DNA of 64,000 nucleotides. Origin: Moringa oleifera. Lineage: Eukaryota; Streptophyta; Magnoliopsida; Brassicales; Moringaceae. The DNA is taken from contig JAJFZO010000658.1 in the NCBI GenBank assembly GCA_021397835.1, positions 441,501 to 505,500 on the forward strand, in the 5' to 3' direction. Shown here in pieces: positions 1 to 12,905 of this stretch. The position numbers and the translations under genes are program-made. Under the pieces are notes generated by a model that did not search any database, was not told the DNA's origin, and saw nothing but the letters and a program-made list of their open reading frames with translations. Position 1 is the stretch's first letter; every line of letters starts with the position of its first letter.

Positions 1-18
1 GTGTTATCAAGTAAAACG

Positions 19-3000
19 ATGCCGTATTGTGAGGTCGGCAGAGAGCAAGGTAGCGTGACTAGCGTCGACGCAGCGCTCAACAATGGCGTCAAGATTTTTT
101 ACAGAACATACGGTCATGGTCCAATCAAAGTCCTCCTGATCATAGGTTTCCTAACAAATCTGGATTACTCTTTTTTTTTTTTGTCTTTTAGTGTAAAATT
201 TCTGATTTAATGTGAGTTGGGTTTTGGTTGAATTGGTTTGAGTCGATGATTGTTTTGATGATCGAATGGTCCAGGTTTGGCCGCGACACACGAAGCTTGG
301 GGTCCACAAATTAAGGGCCTGACGTGGACGGACAAGCTCAACGACGATGAAACCATTTCCGTTGATCACAATTCAGGTCCGGCTGGCAATGAGGGTGCTG
401 ATGATGCCGGCGGTGGCATCGAAGTCTGTGCATTTGACAATCGTGGTGTCGGCAGGAGCTCCGTACCCACCAATAGATCCGAATATACGTGAGTCGTTAT
501 CTTTATTTGTCCTTCTGGGTTGGGAGTGTTACCTTATGCTTTAGTGGCTTTGGTTCTATGTGAATTTTTTATTCAAAATTTTGCTTACAAGGTAATTCTT
601 CTGATTTGCGGTATATTATTTCTCTCATATAATTTGTTACATCGATGGTTTTTTTCTCTGCTGTTTTGCACCTTGTTTTTGTTAATTTTTGATATTCAAG
701 CTTTTGACTGGTAGTTGAATCCTGTAGTCCTCACTATATGCTATTTGCTACTAAAATTTGAAGTCACCTAAAACATACAAACTCGTGTATTGGCAACTGT
801 TGTGTGCAGAACAATGATAATGGCTAAAGATGCAATTGCTTTGTTGGATCATCTAGGCTGGAAGACAGCTCATGTTTTTGGACATTCAATGGGTAAGTCT
901 GTCATCTTAAGTATTAATTCCAAGTTGAATAGGCTCATCTGCAGTAGATTGTGGGCGTTTTCCAAATAACAAGTTTCTTGATGGGTTTGTATGATGCCTG
1001 AAAGTAATTGAGTTTTATTTTTAGGTGATCCTTTCAGCTCTCTATTATGGGGGAGATGATCATTTGGATGAACTTAAACTCTTTATTGAACTCTGGTGCA
1101 AAATAGTCTAAATAAAGATTTGATTTACTGCTGGACTGCTAGCCAGATTATTATTTTATTTCTGGAGTCATTGCAAAGATACTCAAACTTTTTCTGTCAA
1201 AAACCAGGGGCTATGATAGCTTGCAAGTTAGCAGCAATGGTGCCTCATAGGGTTCTGTCTCTGGCCTTACTTAATGTGACTGGTGGAGGTCTTGAATGTT
1301 TCCCGAAGGTATCTTATGGCTGCACTACTTCTCAATTCTCCTTGAACAGGAAAACATTGATGTTAATTCCATTAAAAAATTGAGATTTAGCTAATAAATT
1401 ATTCTATGAATAGATGACCATGTGTGTTTACTATGAACCGAAAGCCCATAAAACTCTTCCAAATTTCATTTCATATCTAAACCTGATATCAGCTTAACTT
1501 TGCAATTTGTTCATCAAAGCTTTCTTTTTCCTTTTTTTTTCTTTATCTCTTGCAGCTTGACCGCCAAACATTATCTGTTGCAATTCGTTTCTTGAGGGCA
1601 AAGACCCCTGAACAAAGGGCAGCTGTTGACTTAGACACACACTACTCACAGGTCCATAACTCTGTAAATTATGTTTCTGATTATGAATTGTAGATATATG
1701 ACCAATAAGGAAAAGTTGTTTGTAAATCAATATTTGGAAGAAAGTTTGTAGAACCGAGCAATTTTTGCACATCCTCTATCTCTGTTTCTCCATCAGATAT
1801 TGATGCTTTTTCCATCATTTAAAAAGAACTCAGAACTGGAAGATTGTACTGGCAGTAAGATTAGATCGAATATTTATTTAAATGCAATATTTGGAAGACT
1901 GCATATTTGAATGGATGATTTCTCGGCCCAAAATTGAAGCTTCCTGGCCTTAAGAAGATCAGATCAAATATTTATTTAAAGGAGTCTTCAATTGTCATTT
2001 ATTGTTATTAACTCTCAGAATAACATCAGAATGCCATCATCTTCATGGTGGACTGTGATGGCAACTCTGTCACGGCTGTGAAAAAACTCATAAAACATTA
2101 CATTATCTGTGATTTGCAGGAATATCTTGATGAATATGTTGGATCTAGCACAAGAAGGGCGATATTATATCAAGTAAGAAGTACTGAAGGGTCTGAACTT
2201 CATGATGATCATTTAGAAAAGTAGAAACTTATAAACTTGTGTCCTCCTTAAACGGGCGATAAGATGCTTCCAGTTCACTGCTTGATTATCTCCTTTATTA
2301 ATGGAGGCATGTTGATGCGGTAAACTATATATAAATAGTATTCAATTTGATTATCTAGGTAGACTAGCTTGATAGCTTGCTTCTGATTCAGTACTTACCA
2401 GATCAAGTTTGGAAATCAAATAAAACTAAGCTTATTGAGGAGTATTTTAATAGCCTGCAGTTCCTTGATTATTGTGGACTGTTTAAAACCATCATGTGAA
2501 ACTTTTGAGGTCGACAGAAAGATTAAGTTATTCCTGTAGCCTTTGTGTCTAAGACATGTTTCCAAAATATCAATGATGTCATTAGTACCTTGTGGCCTTG
2601 GCATTGCATTATATAGTTGAGGTTCTTTGTCTTATGATGCCAAAATGATGCAAAAATGAAGTTGTCTCTAGCTTGAGCTGTAACCTGTCTGTTGCAGGAA
2701 TATGTAAAAGGTATATCAGCAACTGGGATGCAGTCTAAGTATGGTTTTGACGGTCAACTTAATGCATGTTGGACGCACAAAATTACACAAAGAGAGGTTG
2801 ATATAATTCGGTCTGCTGGATTTCTGGTGTTGGTCATTCATGGCAGGTGTGTTGTACAGTATCGGATTGGAGATGCAAATCATCTTAGACTTGTATCTTA
2901 TTGGGTGTTCTATGTCATTGACTGTAATATTCTGATGGGTATCCTGTATTTTGTATTTGAGAGCTATATTGGATTCAGACTAATTCAAGGTTATCTGAAT

Positions 3001-4527
3001 GTGTAGGCATGATATCATTGCTCAAATATATTATGCAAGGAGACTTGCAGAGAAGCTGCAGCCTGCTGCTAGGATGATAGACCTTCATGGAGGACATCTT
3101 GTAAGCCATGAGAGAACAGAAGAGGTACTTACTTTTTCCATTTTTACATATCACAAACTGCTGTTGAGCAGGCAACTTGATCACGACAAGGTCAAATTAG
3201 CTTTTCAAGAATCATGATATGGTGGGATGAAGTAAAGTCTGTGTTGATATTTTAGAAAGGTCGGAAACAATTCAAAGATTGGATTGATTTAGAAAGAACA
3301 GCAAAAGATGAATAGGATTCCTATAACATTCTGGACAATCCTTGTGAATAATTTAAAATAACCAAGTTATGGTGATTTGTTCACGATCAGTGGATCAACC
3401 TGTATCCTGACAAAGAAAAGCAGCATGTCACTTTATGCTATCTACTGTGACAAAATGATTGGTAGAAATACATCGAAATGCTTCTTGAGATGTAGTTTTC
3501 ATGGTTTAATCTAATTATGCGTCAAAATGGAAAACAGTCTTTTACATATCAATTACTGTATTAAATTTCAGGTTAATCAAGCTCTTCTTGAGTTGATCAA
3601 GGCATCAAAAATGAAAACACAGCGGCATGATTGGACTAACTTGCCTACACAGAGCTCTTGTAAGTTTAACACATTCGTCAGAACTCTCTTTTTTCTTTTA
3701 GCTGAAATGGATTGGCATTAAGATTGTGGCCTAAATGTGGGGCAATAATATTTTCTTTTTTTGGGGGGTGGTAGACAGTTTTTTGTCTTTTACAAAAGTA
3801 AAAGTTTGAAGGGCCTCATAGCTAATTCTGTGTCTTCAGAGCAGAAGTCTGGTTCTTTTCTCAAGTTTTTTTTTTTTTTTTTCAATTTTCTAGGGTTGGG
3901 GGGTCTTGGCCTCTGGGGTGATCGAAGATGGTCAGTGAAAGAAGGCTCCAATGACATCAAATATATACAGTAACTGATCCTAATTTGCAAATACTTTTGC
4001 CTATATTTGTCAGGGTATTTTGGCAAAGGGATGTTATTTGGCAGAACAAATGCAGAGGGAGGAAACAATGTCTCTTTTATATTTACCATTTTGGAGAAGC
4101 TGCATCTTTGCCTACTGTACCTCTTTGGCCTATTTGTCTTGGCATTTCGATATGGAAGAAGGGCATTACAGTGTTTGAAATCAGTTAGAACTGGAGCTTC
4201 CCTCACGAGCTAGTAGCCAATAAACCCTCCCTTTTAACAGGTAATTTTTTCAGTTTTCCTGCTCAGATTATGTTTCCTTATTGAGAGCATATTTACGAAG
4301 AATAAAGGATCCTGAACCTTTTCCTTGATCATTTTTGTAGGGATTTATTGATTTGTCTAGGTGGCATGTAGCTCTCCTGTGATTTAGGCAAGTTTGCTTA
4401 TTGGATATTGTCAGGTACACTTGGTCAAGGATACTCAGTGGGTATGGCTAAAATTTTCCATGAAAAAGACAGCACAGCAAATGACGAGGTTGATCTCTTC
4501 CAAGAGGGAGGCGGAGCTGGGGACTAA
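19..4527 (+). CDS. Alpha/beta-hydrolase fold protein, 10 exons
   Basis: Exons: 19-145, 275-488, 810-892, 1208-1308, 1556-1651, 2120-2173, 2698-2846, 3007-3124, 3572-3659, 4415-4527. All joins are GT-AG and in phase, giving 380 residues. The catalytic triad is visible: nucleophile elbow GHSMG (Ser140), Asp277 in GRHDII, and His305 in LHGGH. The strand segment AFDNRGVGRSS is typical of plant RutD/epoxide-hydrolase-like members. The substrate is unknown. The acidic tail DEVDLFQEGGGAGD is encoded by the last exon, 755 bp downstream of exon 9. I start at the ATG at 19, but the frame is open to base 1, so the true start may lie upstream of the window. By remembered gene order it corresponds to Arabidopsis At5g53050. 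Family sure; function not. Confidence 0.88.
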
Positions 4528-5860
4528 TAGCTTATATCTAATCCTCTAATCCTCCTTGGCCCTTGGATTTCGTCTGCTTTGCAGCATAAGATATGACAGT
4601 CACTTCCCTATTAGAATAGATAAACAGGAAAACACAAAATAAAGGAAAGGGAAAAAAAATGAAATAATGGACTTGTAATCTGACAAAAGAATGTATTTTA
4701 CTGCACACATCTGTCAATAAAAGAAAAAAAAAAGTTTTGACATGTTTATTATATTCACTGTATCAGAAGATGTGACTATGGTGGTTCTTGGAACATAGTA
4801 GCATGGATGCTGCTGTACTGACTACATCTTGAAAATGGTTTAAAAATACAAGTTTTAAATTTGAAAAGTGTTTGTTAAGCTGACTCGAGAAATTTGCAGA
4901 TACATACATCTCTACTGTAGGGAATTCAATGATGCCAGGCTGAGAGATTTCATGGGAATGTATGATCTTTTAGGAGGTGGGAGTAGTTGCAATATAGGGT
5001 TTCCCAGCAAGCAGTGAATGCTTTATGTGAGCTTAACTAAGTCTGCAGTGCGTCCCTAAGGGCTTGTTAGATTACTTGTGACAAACAGTATGGTAAAAAG
5101 GTAGATGACAAACTCAAAGGCTTCGATTGACTCAAAATTCGAGACCACCCACTAAATATAACCTGTCTTTGTCTAAGAAGTATCTTAAGGAACAGAGACG
5201 CCGCATTCTGATATCATATGGAGGTAATCACCGTAAATAACAATCTTGTTATGCTCATAATAACGAAGAGGAAGAAGAAGACAGGTCATGTTCACTTGAA
5301 AGAGAGAGAGAAGAGAGGAACGTGCCTGGCACTCCTAGCTGACCTCTGAGCATGATCATCCTTCCTCTGTTTCTCCAAAGCGTTAAGAATGAAAGCAAAA
5401 GAGAATGCTTGAGGAGTTAAGAGGAAGAGAGAGAGAGAGAGACGCTATTGTGCTGCGACATATGCCACTTTACGAAGAAGAGTGGTTTATTTATGAATTA
5501 TGGCTTCCAATGATGCCAAAAATACCTATGGAATATACCCATGTGCCAACTGCTCAATTTCAGCCAAGCAAGTTAGCTCCACTCCCGCCATTCCCTCCAG
5601 TTATTGATTGGGCATCTTTGTCCATTAAACTTCCAATCCAATTTCAAGAGCCCATATCTCAACGGTCTCGTCCGGTGGTCTTATATCCAAGGCCCAGCAA
5701 CTCCAGCTCCGTTTTTTCGCTTCCACAAGTCACTTTTGATCGAAAACTAAGAGTATGACATTGATAAAACTGGTGGAGCAATGTTGCAAAGAGCAAAAAC
5801 AATAAAACCCTAACCACGTCGGACTCTGTCCTCTCGAGTTGCTTTGTTAGGGAAGAACAG
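4528..5860. other. Intergenic: hydrolase 3' flank and PCC1 promoter
   Basis: No gene recognised. It holds short GA-rich runs near 5300-5320 and 5424-5442, and a 117-codon plus-strand open frame (5405-5758) that matches no family I know and begins inside the GA repeat. The last 60 bp form the PCC1 leader, with a telo-box. Confidence 0.5.
5805..5813 (+). promoter_or_regulatory. Telo-box in PCC1 leader
   Basis: AAACCCTAA lies 48 bp before the PCC1 start codon. Telo-boxes are common in promoters and leaders of plant translation and growth genes, which fits a tRNA-modification factor. Match seen; function inferred. Confidence 0.55.
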
Positions 5861-6961
5861 ATGGCTGCCGCTATAGCTCCAGGTGGCCTTACCCAATGGG
5901 ACTTCAGCTGGTACTTCCTCTCTTTCTCCGTGGTCTTTCGTTTTTATTTTTCCCAGTAGGATCTTTTCATATGGGTCACACTTTCGATTGGGTCATTACT
6001 TTTCTTTTTCTTTTTATCAGATAAGCTAATTGGATAATTCTAGGGTGTTTTCTATGCTTTTGGATGATCAAACACACAAACAGGATATGTCTAATCTGGA
6101 GTTATACTCTTAGGACCGACATGGCAAGAGCTACCCATGCTTAAGCCTTTGAATTGCTGCTGTTACTGAAATATCTCATGGGCTCAAAGGACTGTTGCCC
6201 TTTTGTTGCCATTTCAAAAACAACTTCATTCTTCTCCATTTTTCATTTTAGAAGTTTTTCTCTTCCTGTTTTACATGTATCTCCATTGTATGCCACGGGT
6301 CTGTAGTGCATTATTGTCAAATTCTGGGTTTTGGAATTGCATTCTGCCCCGAAAACAAGTTACAGTTTATGATAGATATAGCTTCTTTTATATTATGAAG
6401 ATTGTCATCTGCAGTGACTTGGAAGTGGAATTTGAGTCTGAAGAGAATGCTTCAATGGTCTATGCAGCATTGGCTGTTGACAAGGAGGTGTTGCTTTCAT
6501 GAAGCTTGGAACTTTTTCTGCTTACTTACTACCCATTCGACCAAATTCTTATGCAAAATATTTCCTGATGCAGTTGCAGCCAGACAAAGTGAAAAGGCAA
6601 ATGTCTGCATCTGGTGGCAAGCTTTCAGTGTGAGTTTGTTCTCTATTTACTACAATATGAGTTGCAAATGCAACAAGCAGCTAGTTCATAGCATGAAGAT
6701 TCTGTATTACTACAAGAAGAAATGAATCAGTTTATTGTAGTTCCATGTCCTTAAAAACTTAATTGGAACTTTAAATTTCGGTCTCTTATTCTCTGTGATA
6801 TTTTCTTTCTGGATGGTAATTGTATTGTGCCATTGTGTTGTTGCAGTCACTTTGAGGCAGTTGAGGCAAGGTTTCTTCGAGCATCCTTTTCTGCTTTTGT
6901 AGATGTCCTCAACCTTGCCACAAGAACGATCGAAGAATTTGGCCATGGAATGGAATTTTAA
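5861..6961 (+). CDS. PCC1: KEOPS complex subunit Pcc1
   Basis: Exons 5861-5910, 6415-6487, 6574-6629 and 6847-6961 join in phase to a 97-residue protein, the usual size for Pcc1/LAGE3. The core reads CDLEVEFESEENASMVYA, then LQPDKVKRQMSASGGKLSV, and ends in an Arg/Ala-rich helix and IEEFGHGMEF. In the family, Pcc1 forms the dimeric platform that binds Kae1 in the KEOPS/EKC complex, which makes the t6A modification of ANN-decoding tRNAs. The start sits in the context acagATGGCT and is followed by a typical short N-terminus. The 504-bp first intron is the longest. By remembered order this is the gene next to RKD4 in Arabidopsis. Family call is firm; the short length leaves little beyond the domain. 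Confidence 0.85.
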
Positions 6962-7630
6962 CTACTCACCTATTTGTATTTGTATTCGAATTTTAGTGTC
7001 TCTGACTACGACTTGAGTTTATATTGTAGCTTTTGAGTTCTTTTGGTCACAACTCACCTATGATCTGCTAAATGCAGCTCGCAGATTAGTTTCCTGTGGT
7101 GTTGTGAGAAAGTCAATTCAAAATGAAGAAGTTAAATTTCATCTGTCTGATCAAATAGAAATGCCGTCACTATACCTTTCATAAGAGATGGTAGCACGAG
7201 ACTGGATTTGCCTGCTGCTACCCTGCCGTTTTTCCTAAGATTTGGCAGTTTTTCTGAACAGATGTTGCCAACCAAGCATGAAGCAATCCATCACGAAACA
7301 AACATAAAACCAAAGAGATTGAATGTATCCTTAGATGTTACGGTACTGACTGATACATGTGGCGTTTGCAAGTAACAACAAGATCAATTTACATAACCGC
7401 CTTAAGGTAAACTATGATGCTTTAAGATCAAAAAATAATTGCTGTGTGATGATACCGTTCTGCTTAGGGTATGAAAAAGGTCCAGTCCCAATAGGGGAAC
7501 AAAAATAATATAGTAAAAAACAAGAAAATTGAAGAGGAGTCCACAGTTGTTCTCTACTTGACTTCCGTCATCTGTCAATTCCCCCTCAAGCTCTCCTTCC
7601 TCTATCCTTCCCATCTATCCTTTCCTTTCT
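6962..7630. other. Convergent 3' flanks of PCC1 and ABIL1
   Basis: Between two stop codons facing each other. No further gene or repeat recognised; it should hold both 3' untranslated regions. Confidence 0.5.
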
Positions 7631-9630
7631 TCAATATTCATCCAAATATGTATATAACATCTCGTCCTTCTTTGATTTTCGGCGACTAAGCAATGCCTTG
7701 AGAAGGCGTTTACTCTTGCTGGGGTATTGTTCAATGTCTTTGATGTTTTCCTTTTCAGGTTGGAGCCGCATTGAAGCTGATTTTCTAGGTTCTGAAGGGT
7801 ACTGACACAGCAAAAATGCAAATTTCCAGCTGTGAGCTTATAAGTTTTGAACATGTAACACTGATGGGTTGGGTAAAGAAGACCACAAATAATTGTAAAT
7901 ACAGATGCATTTGAGAGTGAAACATTCTATTCTGTGCTCACCCGTCTTCTGGCAGGAGGTGTGTTTGGAGTGGTTGACCTACTCTTGCTTGGAGTCGTTG
8001 GCCTGCTAGCAATGGATCCAGATCTTAGAAGTGGAAACCTATGAGGTGATACTGATCGCTTCTCTGATTCCACAACACAAGAAAGTTTTAGCATAACAAA
8101 TATCAAAAGGGAAGAATCAGAGTTTCCTAATCTGAAAAAATCATCAAAGTGGAACATGCATTCGCACCTAGTTCTTTCTTTGGCATGGTGGAAGTGAAGG
8201 AAAAAGTTGCAGATCGCTGTGGAGGCCGTGGAGAAGGTGAAGGAGAGCGCCCTTTTCTGTATATTATGAACTTGAATTTATTCTCTAATAACACAATCGC
8301 ATAAAGACAATCGCTTTCTTCAATACAGATTGCAGATTGATCATTACCTGATTGGTAGCATTGGGGTTTCCCTAATTGTAGCTCGAACAGCTGAAGATAG
8401 CAATCAGATCATTCAAAGAATTAAGTCATGGTATAATCTTGAGCAGCATGAAGTTAAAGAAAGGATGAAGACAAAGACCATTACCATTCCTAAATTGATG
8501 CCAGTCATCTTCATCATCTAGGTTGCATCCGAGGTATTTGGCCTTTGGGCGGTTGGCGCCATTGATCGTGTCCCCAACTGAACATAAAATGTGAGCCATT
8601 GTAAGCATCCAGTCATCATTACGTCCATAGAACCACAGTAACAATACAGAGAGAAATGATGGTTAAAAATGGAAAGAAGAAGACAACAGAAGAGCATAAT
8701 TGCCTGGCAAGATATAACGCTTATGGTACTTTGGAGTATTTATCACCAGTGATTGTTGAGAACGGCCCTCGTGATCAATATACTCTTGGCATGTCCGTAG
8801 TCTCTAACATACCATATTAACATGGAAAACATTACAATCACGACAAATACTTCTCTGAAAACGTTGATGAAAATACTGGAAGAATACCTGTTCAATGCAA
8901 GATACCCGATGCTCTGTCCCTGAAACTTCATCAACCTTTTCATCCAAAAGATCATTAACTTTATATGTAACAGCACCCAAATGGTCCACGGTATTGACAA
9001 GAGCTTTGATGGCATAATCTTTCAGTGTTTCTACTACTCTGCATACATTGGAAGATTCACAAATGAAATTATAACAAAAGAAAAACAAAAGAAGCAGAGA
9101 GATCTCAAGGCTGCATATCATAGTTAGGCAGAGTAGCTCACATCTGTTTTTGTCCGTCGTTAGTGTATGATAGTTCAAAATACTCAGCTGCTGAGTACAA
9201 CTGTGTTCGCAGATTTTTCAAGTCCTGAAATTGCCATGTAATAAGATAATCATTTTAGGTAAACCTCAAAGTAGATTTCCTATTGTGAAAAACCTTTACA
9301 TTCTGCCAGGATTGGGTAAGAATAAGCTGAGCCGATAGCATAAGCACACACTGTGGACGCTTAAGCGCAGTTGATAAAAGCGAGCCTCAGAGAGACATTC
9401 TCTACTAATTTAACATACAAAGACTCCATTTTTATGGACCTCTATTCACGAAGATATGAACTTCCAGAATGATTGTGAAACTGCAACGATGATGTTATTG
9501 ACTTGCAAAGCTGAGTAAAAAGGTAAAACATTACCTTGAGGCTATCGGAGAAAAGTAAGCTCTGCTGCATAGAAACTTCATCGTAATTGGAAGCTTCCCG
9601 ATTTATGGGAAATGCAGCAGCAGTAGCCAT
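7631..9630 (-). CDS. ABIL1: ABI1-interactor-like protein, SCAR/WAVE complex subunit
   Basis: Nine exons, read from high to low: 9535-9630, 9142-9224, 8888-9038, 8704-8803, 8485-8577, 8348-8390, 8168-8256, 7942-8063, 7631-7801. They give 315 residues. The N-terminus [18 protein letters not shown], the helical block [20 protein letters not shown], the segment [20 protein letters not shown], the proline/serine-rich middle ([20 protein letters not shown]) and the tail [14 protein letters not shown]...LYTYLDEY match my memory of Arabidopsis ABIL1 rather than ABIL2/3. ABIL proteins are the Abi subunit of the WAVE complex that activates ARP2/3 actin nucleation. Intron 4 has a GC donor (CCAG|GCAATT). 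Phase supports it because only this join gives the expected ILPVGDTI. A 5'-UTR intron acceptor lies at 9676. Confidence 0.9.
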
Positions 9631-9980
9631 TCTGCCAGTGAAGGAAGGAAAAGACCAAACTTGAAATCCCTTATTCTGCAATAACAGAGACAAATAAATA
9701 AAACTCCAAGCAAACAAACAGAAAGAGATGGCGATAGGAAGAATGCAGGAGCAAGAAAAGTGAACAATCCAGCATTGATCCTCCGCCAAAAACTTATTTT
9801 GCAATTCTTGTAACTAAAAAATGTTTCCTTTTGAGAAGCTGGATCAGAAAGTTCTCTCAGTGAGGAAACTCATAGTGCGTGTCAGTGAAAAGATCACAAC
9901 CAAATCAAATCCTATCAGACAATGAGAGCTGTTAAAATGAAAACCCTCAAAAAACCAACAAAAGCATTACAACCTAGAGG

Positions 9981-10022
<42 letters not shown>

Positions 10023-11041
10023 TTCAATAAGCTTCCAACTAATAAGATATCAAAAGAAGCTAGTCCAACTAAGTATTGAACATTTTTGCAACAAGGTACA
10101 ACGATGAGAAGATCAATAGCATGGGACAGATAGTACTTTGCCAGTTGCCACACTTGTGCAGCTACCCAGAAAGCAAAAGCTCAATTGATAAACAATTGGA
10201 ATACTATATACAACCGCAAGCATTCAAAAAGCTCATTTTTCTGAATCTTCACTGATACTCCAATTGTATGAGAATTAAATAAATACTGAGAATAAGTGAA
10301 AAAGAAAAGTAAACAGACACTTAATCCTCAAGAACATCAAAAGATGGAGTTATTCAACACCCTCCATTTGATTGCTGAGAATAACGAGGAAAACACAGGA
10401 AATCCAAATGCAGTTCAATAGATTAAGTTGAAAACATGAAAATTTCAGTTCACCTGACCTAAGGTGAGAGTAAAAGCTATAGCTTTCTAGGTCACCTTCC
10501 TTCTTTTTACTCTTCGATTTCAAAGACAATTAAAGGGAACGAATCAAAACAAGAACAGGATTCGGGGGTGATATTGAGACTGACCTCCTCCTATGGAGCT
10601 TGCTCCTTCTCCTCAGCAGGTGAGCCTATGAGCCAAATTCCCAACTTCCCATTCAAATTTATCGAGCACCAAAAAAGTGAAACCCAAATGATGAAAGGAA
10701 AACGCCAAAACAGGAACAGTAATAGGGCAGTTTAATTGTCACAGGTCAATGTGGTTTTGTATGAAGATTTTCAACTAAACCAGAGAAAATGACAACATTA
10801 ACATGTGTTTGTGGTTTGGTTGATAAACAGAAACCATGAAAAAGACAGACTTGCAGTAAGAATTGTACAGATAGTGAGAAAGGAGAGGAATTGCTTGCTA
10901 TTGGAGTTCTTGTTGATTGTGTCGAAGAAATGGAGTTGGAAATGAAGAGATGCTCTTGGAGGGGAGCAATTCTGTATAAGCAGAGAGAATCCAGGGCACA
11001 AGTTCGATTAGAAGAGCAAAGTCTCCTCCTTTTGGAAGCAA
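9631..11041 (-). other. ABIL1 leader and promoter region
   Basis: On the minus strand a splice acceptor (gttattgcag) at 9676-9677 sits 45 bp upstream of the ABIL1 ATG, so 9631-9675 is probably the end of a 5'-untranslated exon. The first leader exon is probably in the pyrimidine-rich stretch between about 10600 and 11030 but cannot be fixed without transcripts. The region also contains a GA microsatellite. Confidence 0.4.
9983..10020. repeat. (AG)n microsatellite
   Basis: Nineteen uninterrupted AG dinucleotides, probably inside the 5'-UTR intron or promoter of ABIL1. Confidence 0.95.
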
Positions 11042-12458
11042 AAACCCCGGTTCTTCATCATTAGCTAGCGTGCCGGGAACACCAGTTGTATTTTTGCCTC
11101 TTCCTCATGGGCCCACCATGGCCATCCAAGATTAGATGATCCAAAGGTTTTCAGCTCTTTAAATACACACCTCATGATCCCTAACGAGACACAAAACTTG
11201 ATGGATCAATCTCAACGGTTTGATTGCTTTTCAGAGCCATTTGCTAAATTCCAGCTTGTATCCTTTTCTGCATATCCAAATTCTTCTGTAAAATTTATGA
11301 TTAACTTCTTACAACATTTAAAGAGGGTTTGAATTATTACAATGCCATTGATGTTGTCTGAAGCCAAGTAAGCACGCAGTCTTTTCCAGTCATTAATATA
11401 TTCTCATGACTTTATATGAACAGATTAAAGAAAAAGAAAAAGAGGCAAACATGATCATACTACAGATTTCAAGGCTAGATCATAAACTGTCTATTCTGTA
11501 TGTTCATGGTCAGAGACTAAGAGCTGATCCTGCCATGACAGCCAGCGTGCGTGGCCCATATGATTATTTATTCTTTTTCAGTTCCGGTTTTGGGTCCCAT
11601 TCGGCTCATTTCTCCGCCAGTTACGGCGAGCTGAATGGCTTCAACTCCAAATATCTCCCAATCTGATTTAACAGAGCAACCATCAGATTGAAAGCAACAT
11701 GTGTTGACGCCCATGCCACTTTACCTTTTTCTCTCTTCTTTCTCTCCTTTTGGTGGACTGAACTTATGTAGCAAGTAGGGCACTCTCTCTCGGAGCGTCA
11801 CAGTCTGAATGCCCTTGAAAGGCACGCCAAGCTGGTGCAGCGTTGCTTTCCCAACAGTCTCTACGCCATAACTAGTTTCTTGGAGATCAAACAGATGAAA
11901 ATCTCTACTTTCACTGGAAGCCCATTAATCCATAGAAGCACCTTTGAGTACACGAATACTTCATGTTCATTGGGCACAAAAGAGTAGAGCGATTCAATTC
12001 ATAATACCCAAGAGGAAACAAATGGAAAAGCATTGATCTTTATTGCCCAAACTGATCAAGACGCTCAAAGCTTCCCGGAAGTTCTAATCACAAATCAAAT
12101 ATCAATTCAAAAGAGTCGATGATGTTGAAAGGAGCTGGTTTTACTATGACAATAAGCAAATGGAGGAATCACTAATCATTTTGTCTTTGTATGCATTGTT
12201 TTATTCTTAGGGTCAAAACCCAGAAAGACTAAAGATAATACAATTTGACCATTAACGTGCATCAAGAAATCATTGTGGTGTATGAAGGCTTAAGTCCTTG
12301 TATAAAACAATACCTAATCAGCTAATGGAAAAGAATTTAGGGTATGTTCAAACCTTATATTATAATAGAACGTGAAGTCCACAATTTCTTCTTTTTTTCT
12401 TTTTTTTTGTTTCAAAGAGTCCACTAAATAATCAATGCCGCAAAGGACGGGGAATCAT
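11042..12458. other. Intergenic, no gene seen
   Basis: Several short open frames, none with family resemblance or a plausible splice structure. It ends at a diverged tandem array. Confidence 0.5.
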
Positions 12459-12905
12459 GGGTTCCACTTCAACCGACATTATTATATAACTCATCGGCTT
12501 CAGAAATGGTGAAGCTATCAAACGTTGGGCTATCCGGGCCTGATTCCATATAAGCCTAATATTATTGGGCCCAATAGTAGCATTGAAGCCCACACCGGGG
12601 GATTGTGGGTCCCACTCCAACTGATGTTATTAGTTTACTTTTAACTTGTGGGCCCCAACATGATTTTGTTAAATCATCCGGGCCTGATCCTATCACCAAC
12701 TAAATTAGCATTGGGCCTACTAAACTTATCAAAGCTCACTCCCAATGAACAAAAAAGGGTGGGTACCACTTTAGCGGATATTTAAGCTTAATTTAATTTC
12801 TGGGCCTTCACAATGGGCCTGGTACAATGTCCGGTCGCATCATACAATAAATTACTAGAGCTTGGGCCTAATGGGCCCATTGAAGCCTGAGCCCAATGGA
12901 CAGCA
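12459..12905. repeat. Three diverged ~150-bp tandem units rich in TGGGCC
   Basis: Unit starts are marked by GGGTTCCACT (12459), GGGTCCCACT (12607) and GGGTACCACT (12761), so the period is 148-154 bp. Each unit then carries, in the same order, an ATCCGGGCCTGAT-like block (12532, 12676, about 12829), a TTGGGCC block, and a GAAGCCCA or AGCTCACTCCCAATG-like end. Identity between units is well below perfect, so the array is old. I know of no named family that matches. Confidence 0.7.

Noticed and set aside
5405..5758. 117-codon plus-strand open frame upstream of PCC1
   Set aside because: It starts in a GA repeat, matches no family I know, and lies in the expected PCC1 promoter.
7942..8063. ABIL1 ending at RRRVSTE
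   Set aside because: A GTGAGC donor splits this frame, and the exon at 7631-7801 supplies the family C-terminus LYTYLDEY.
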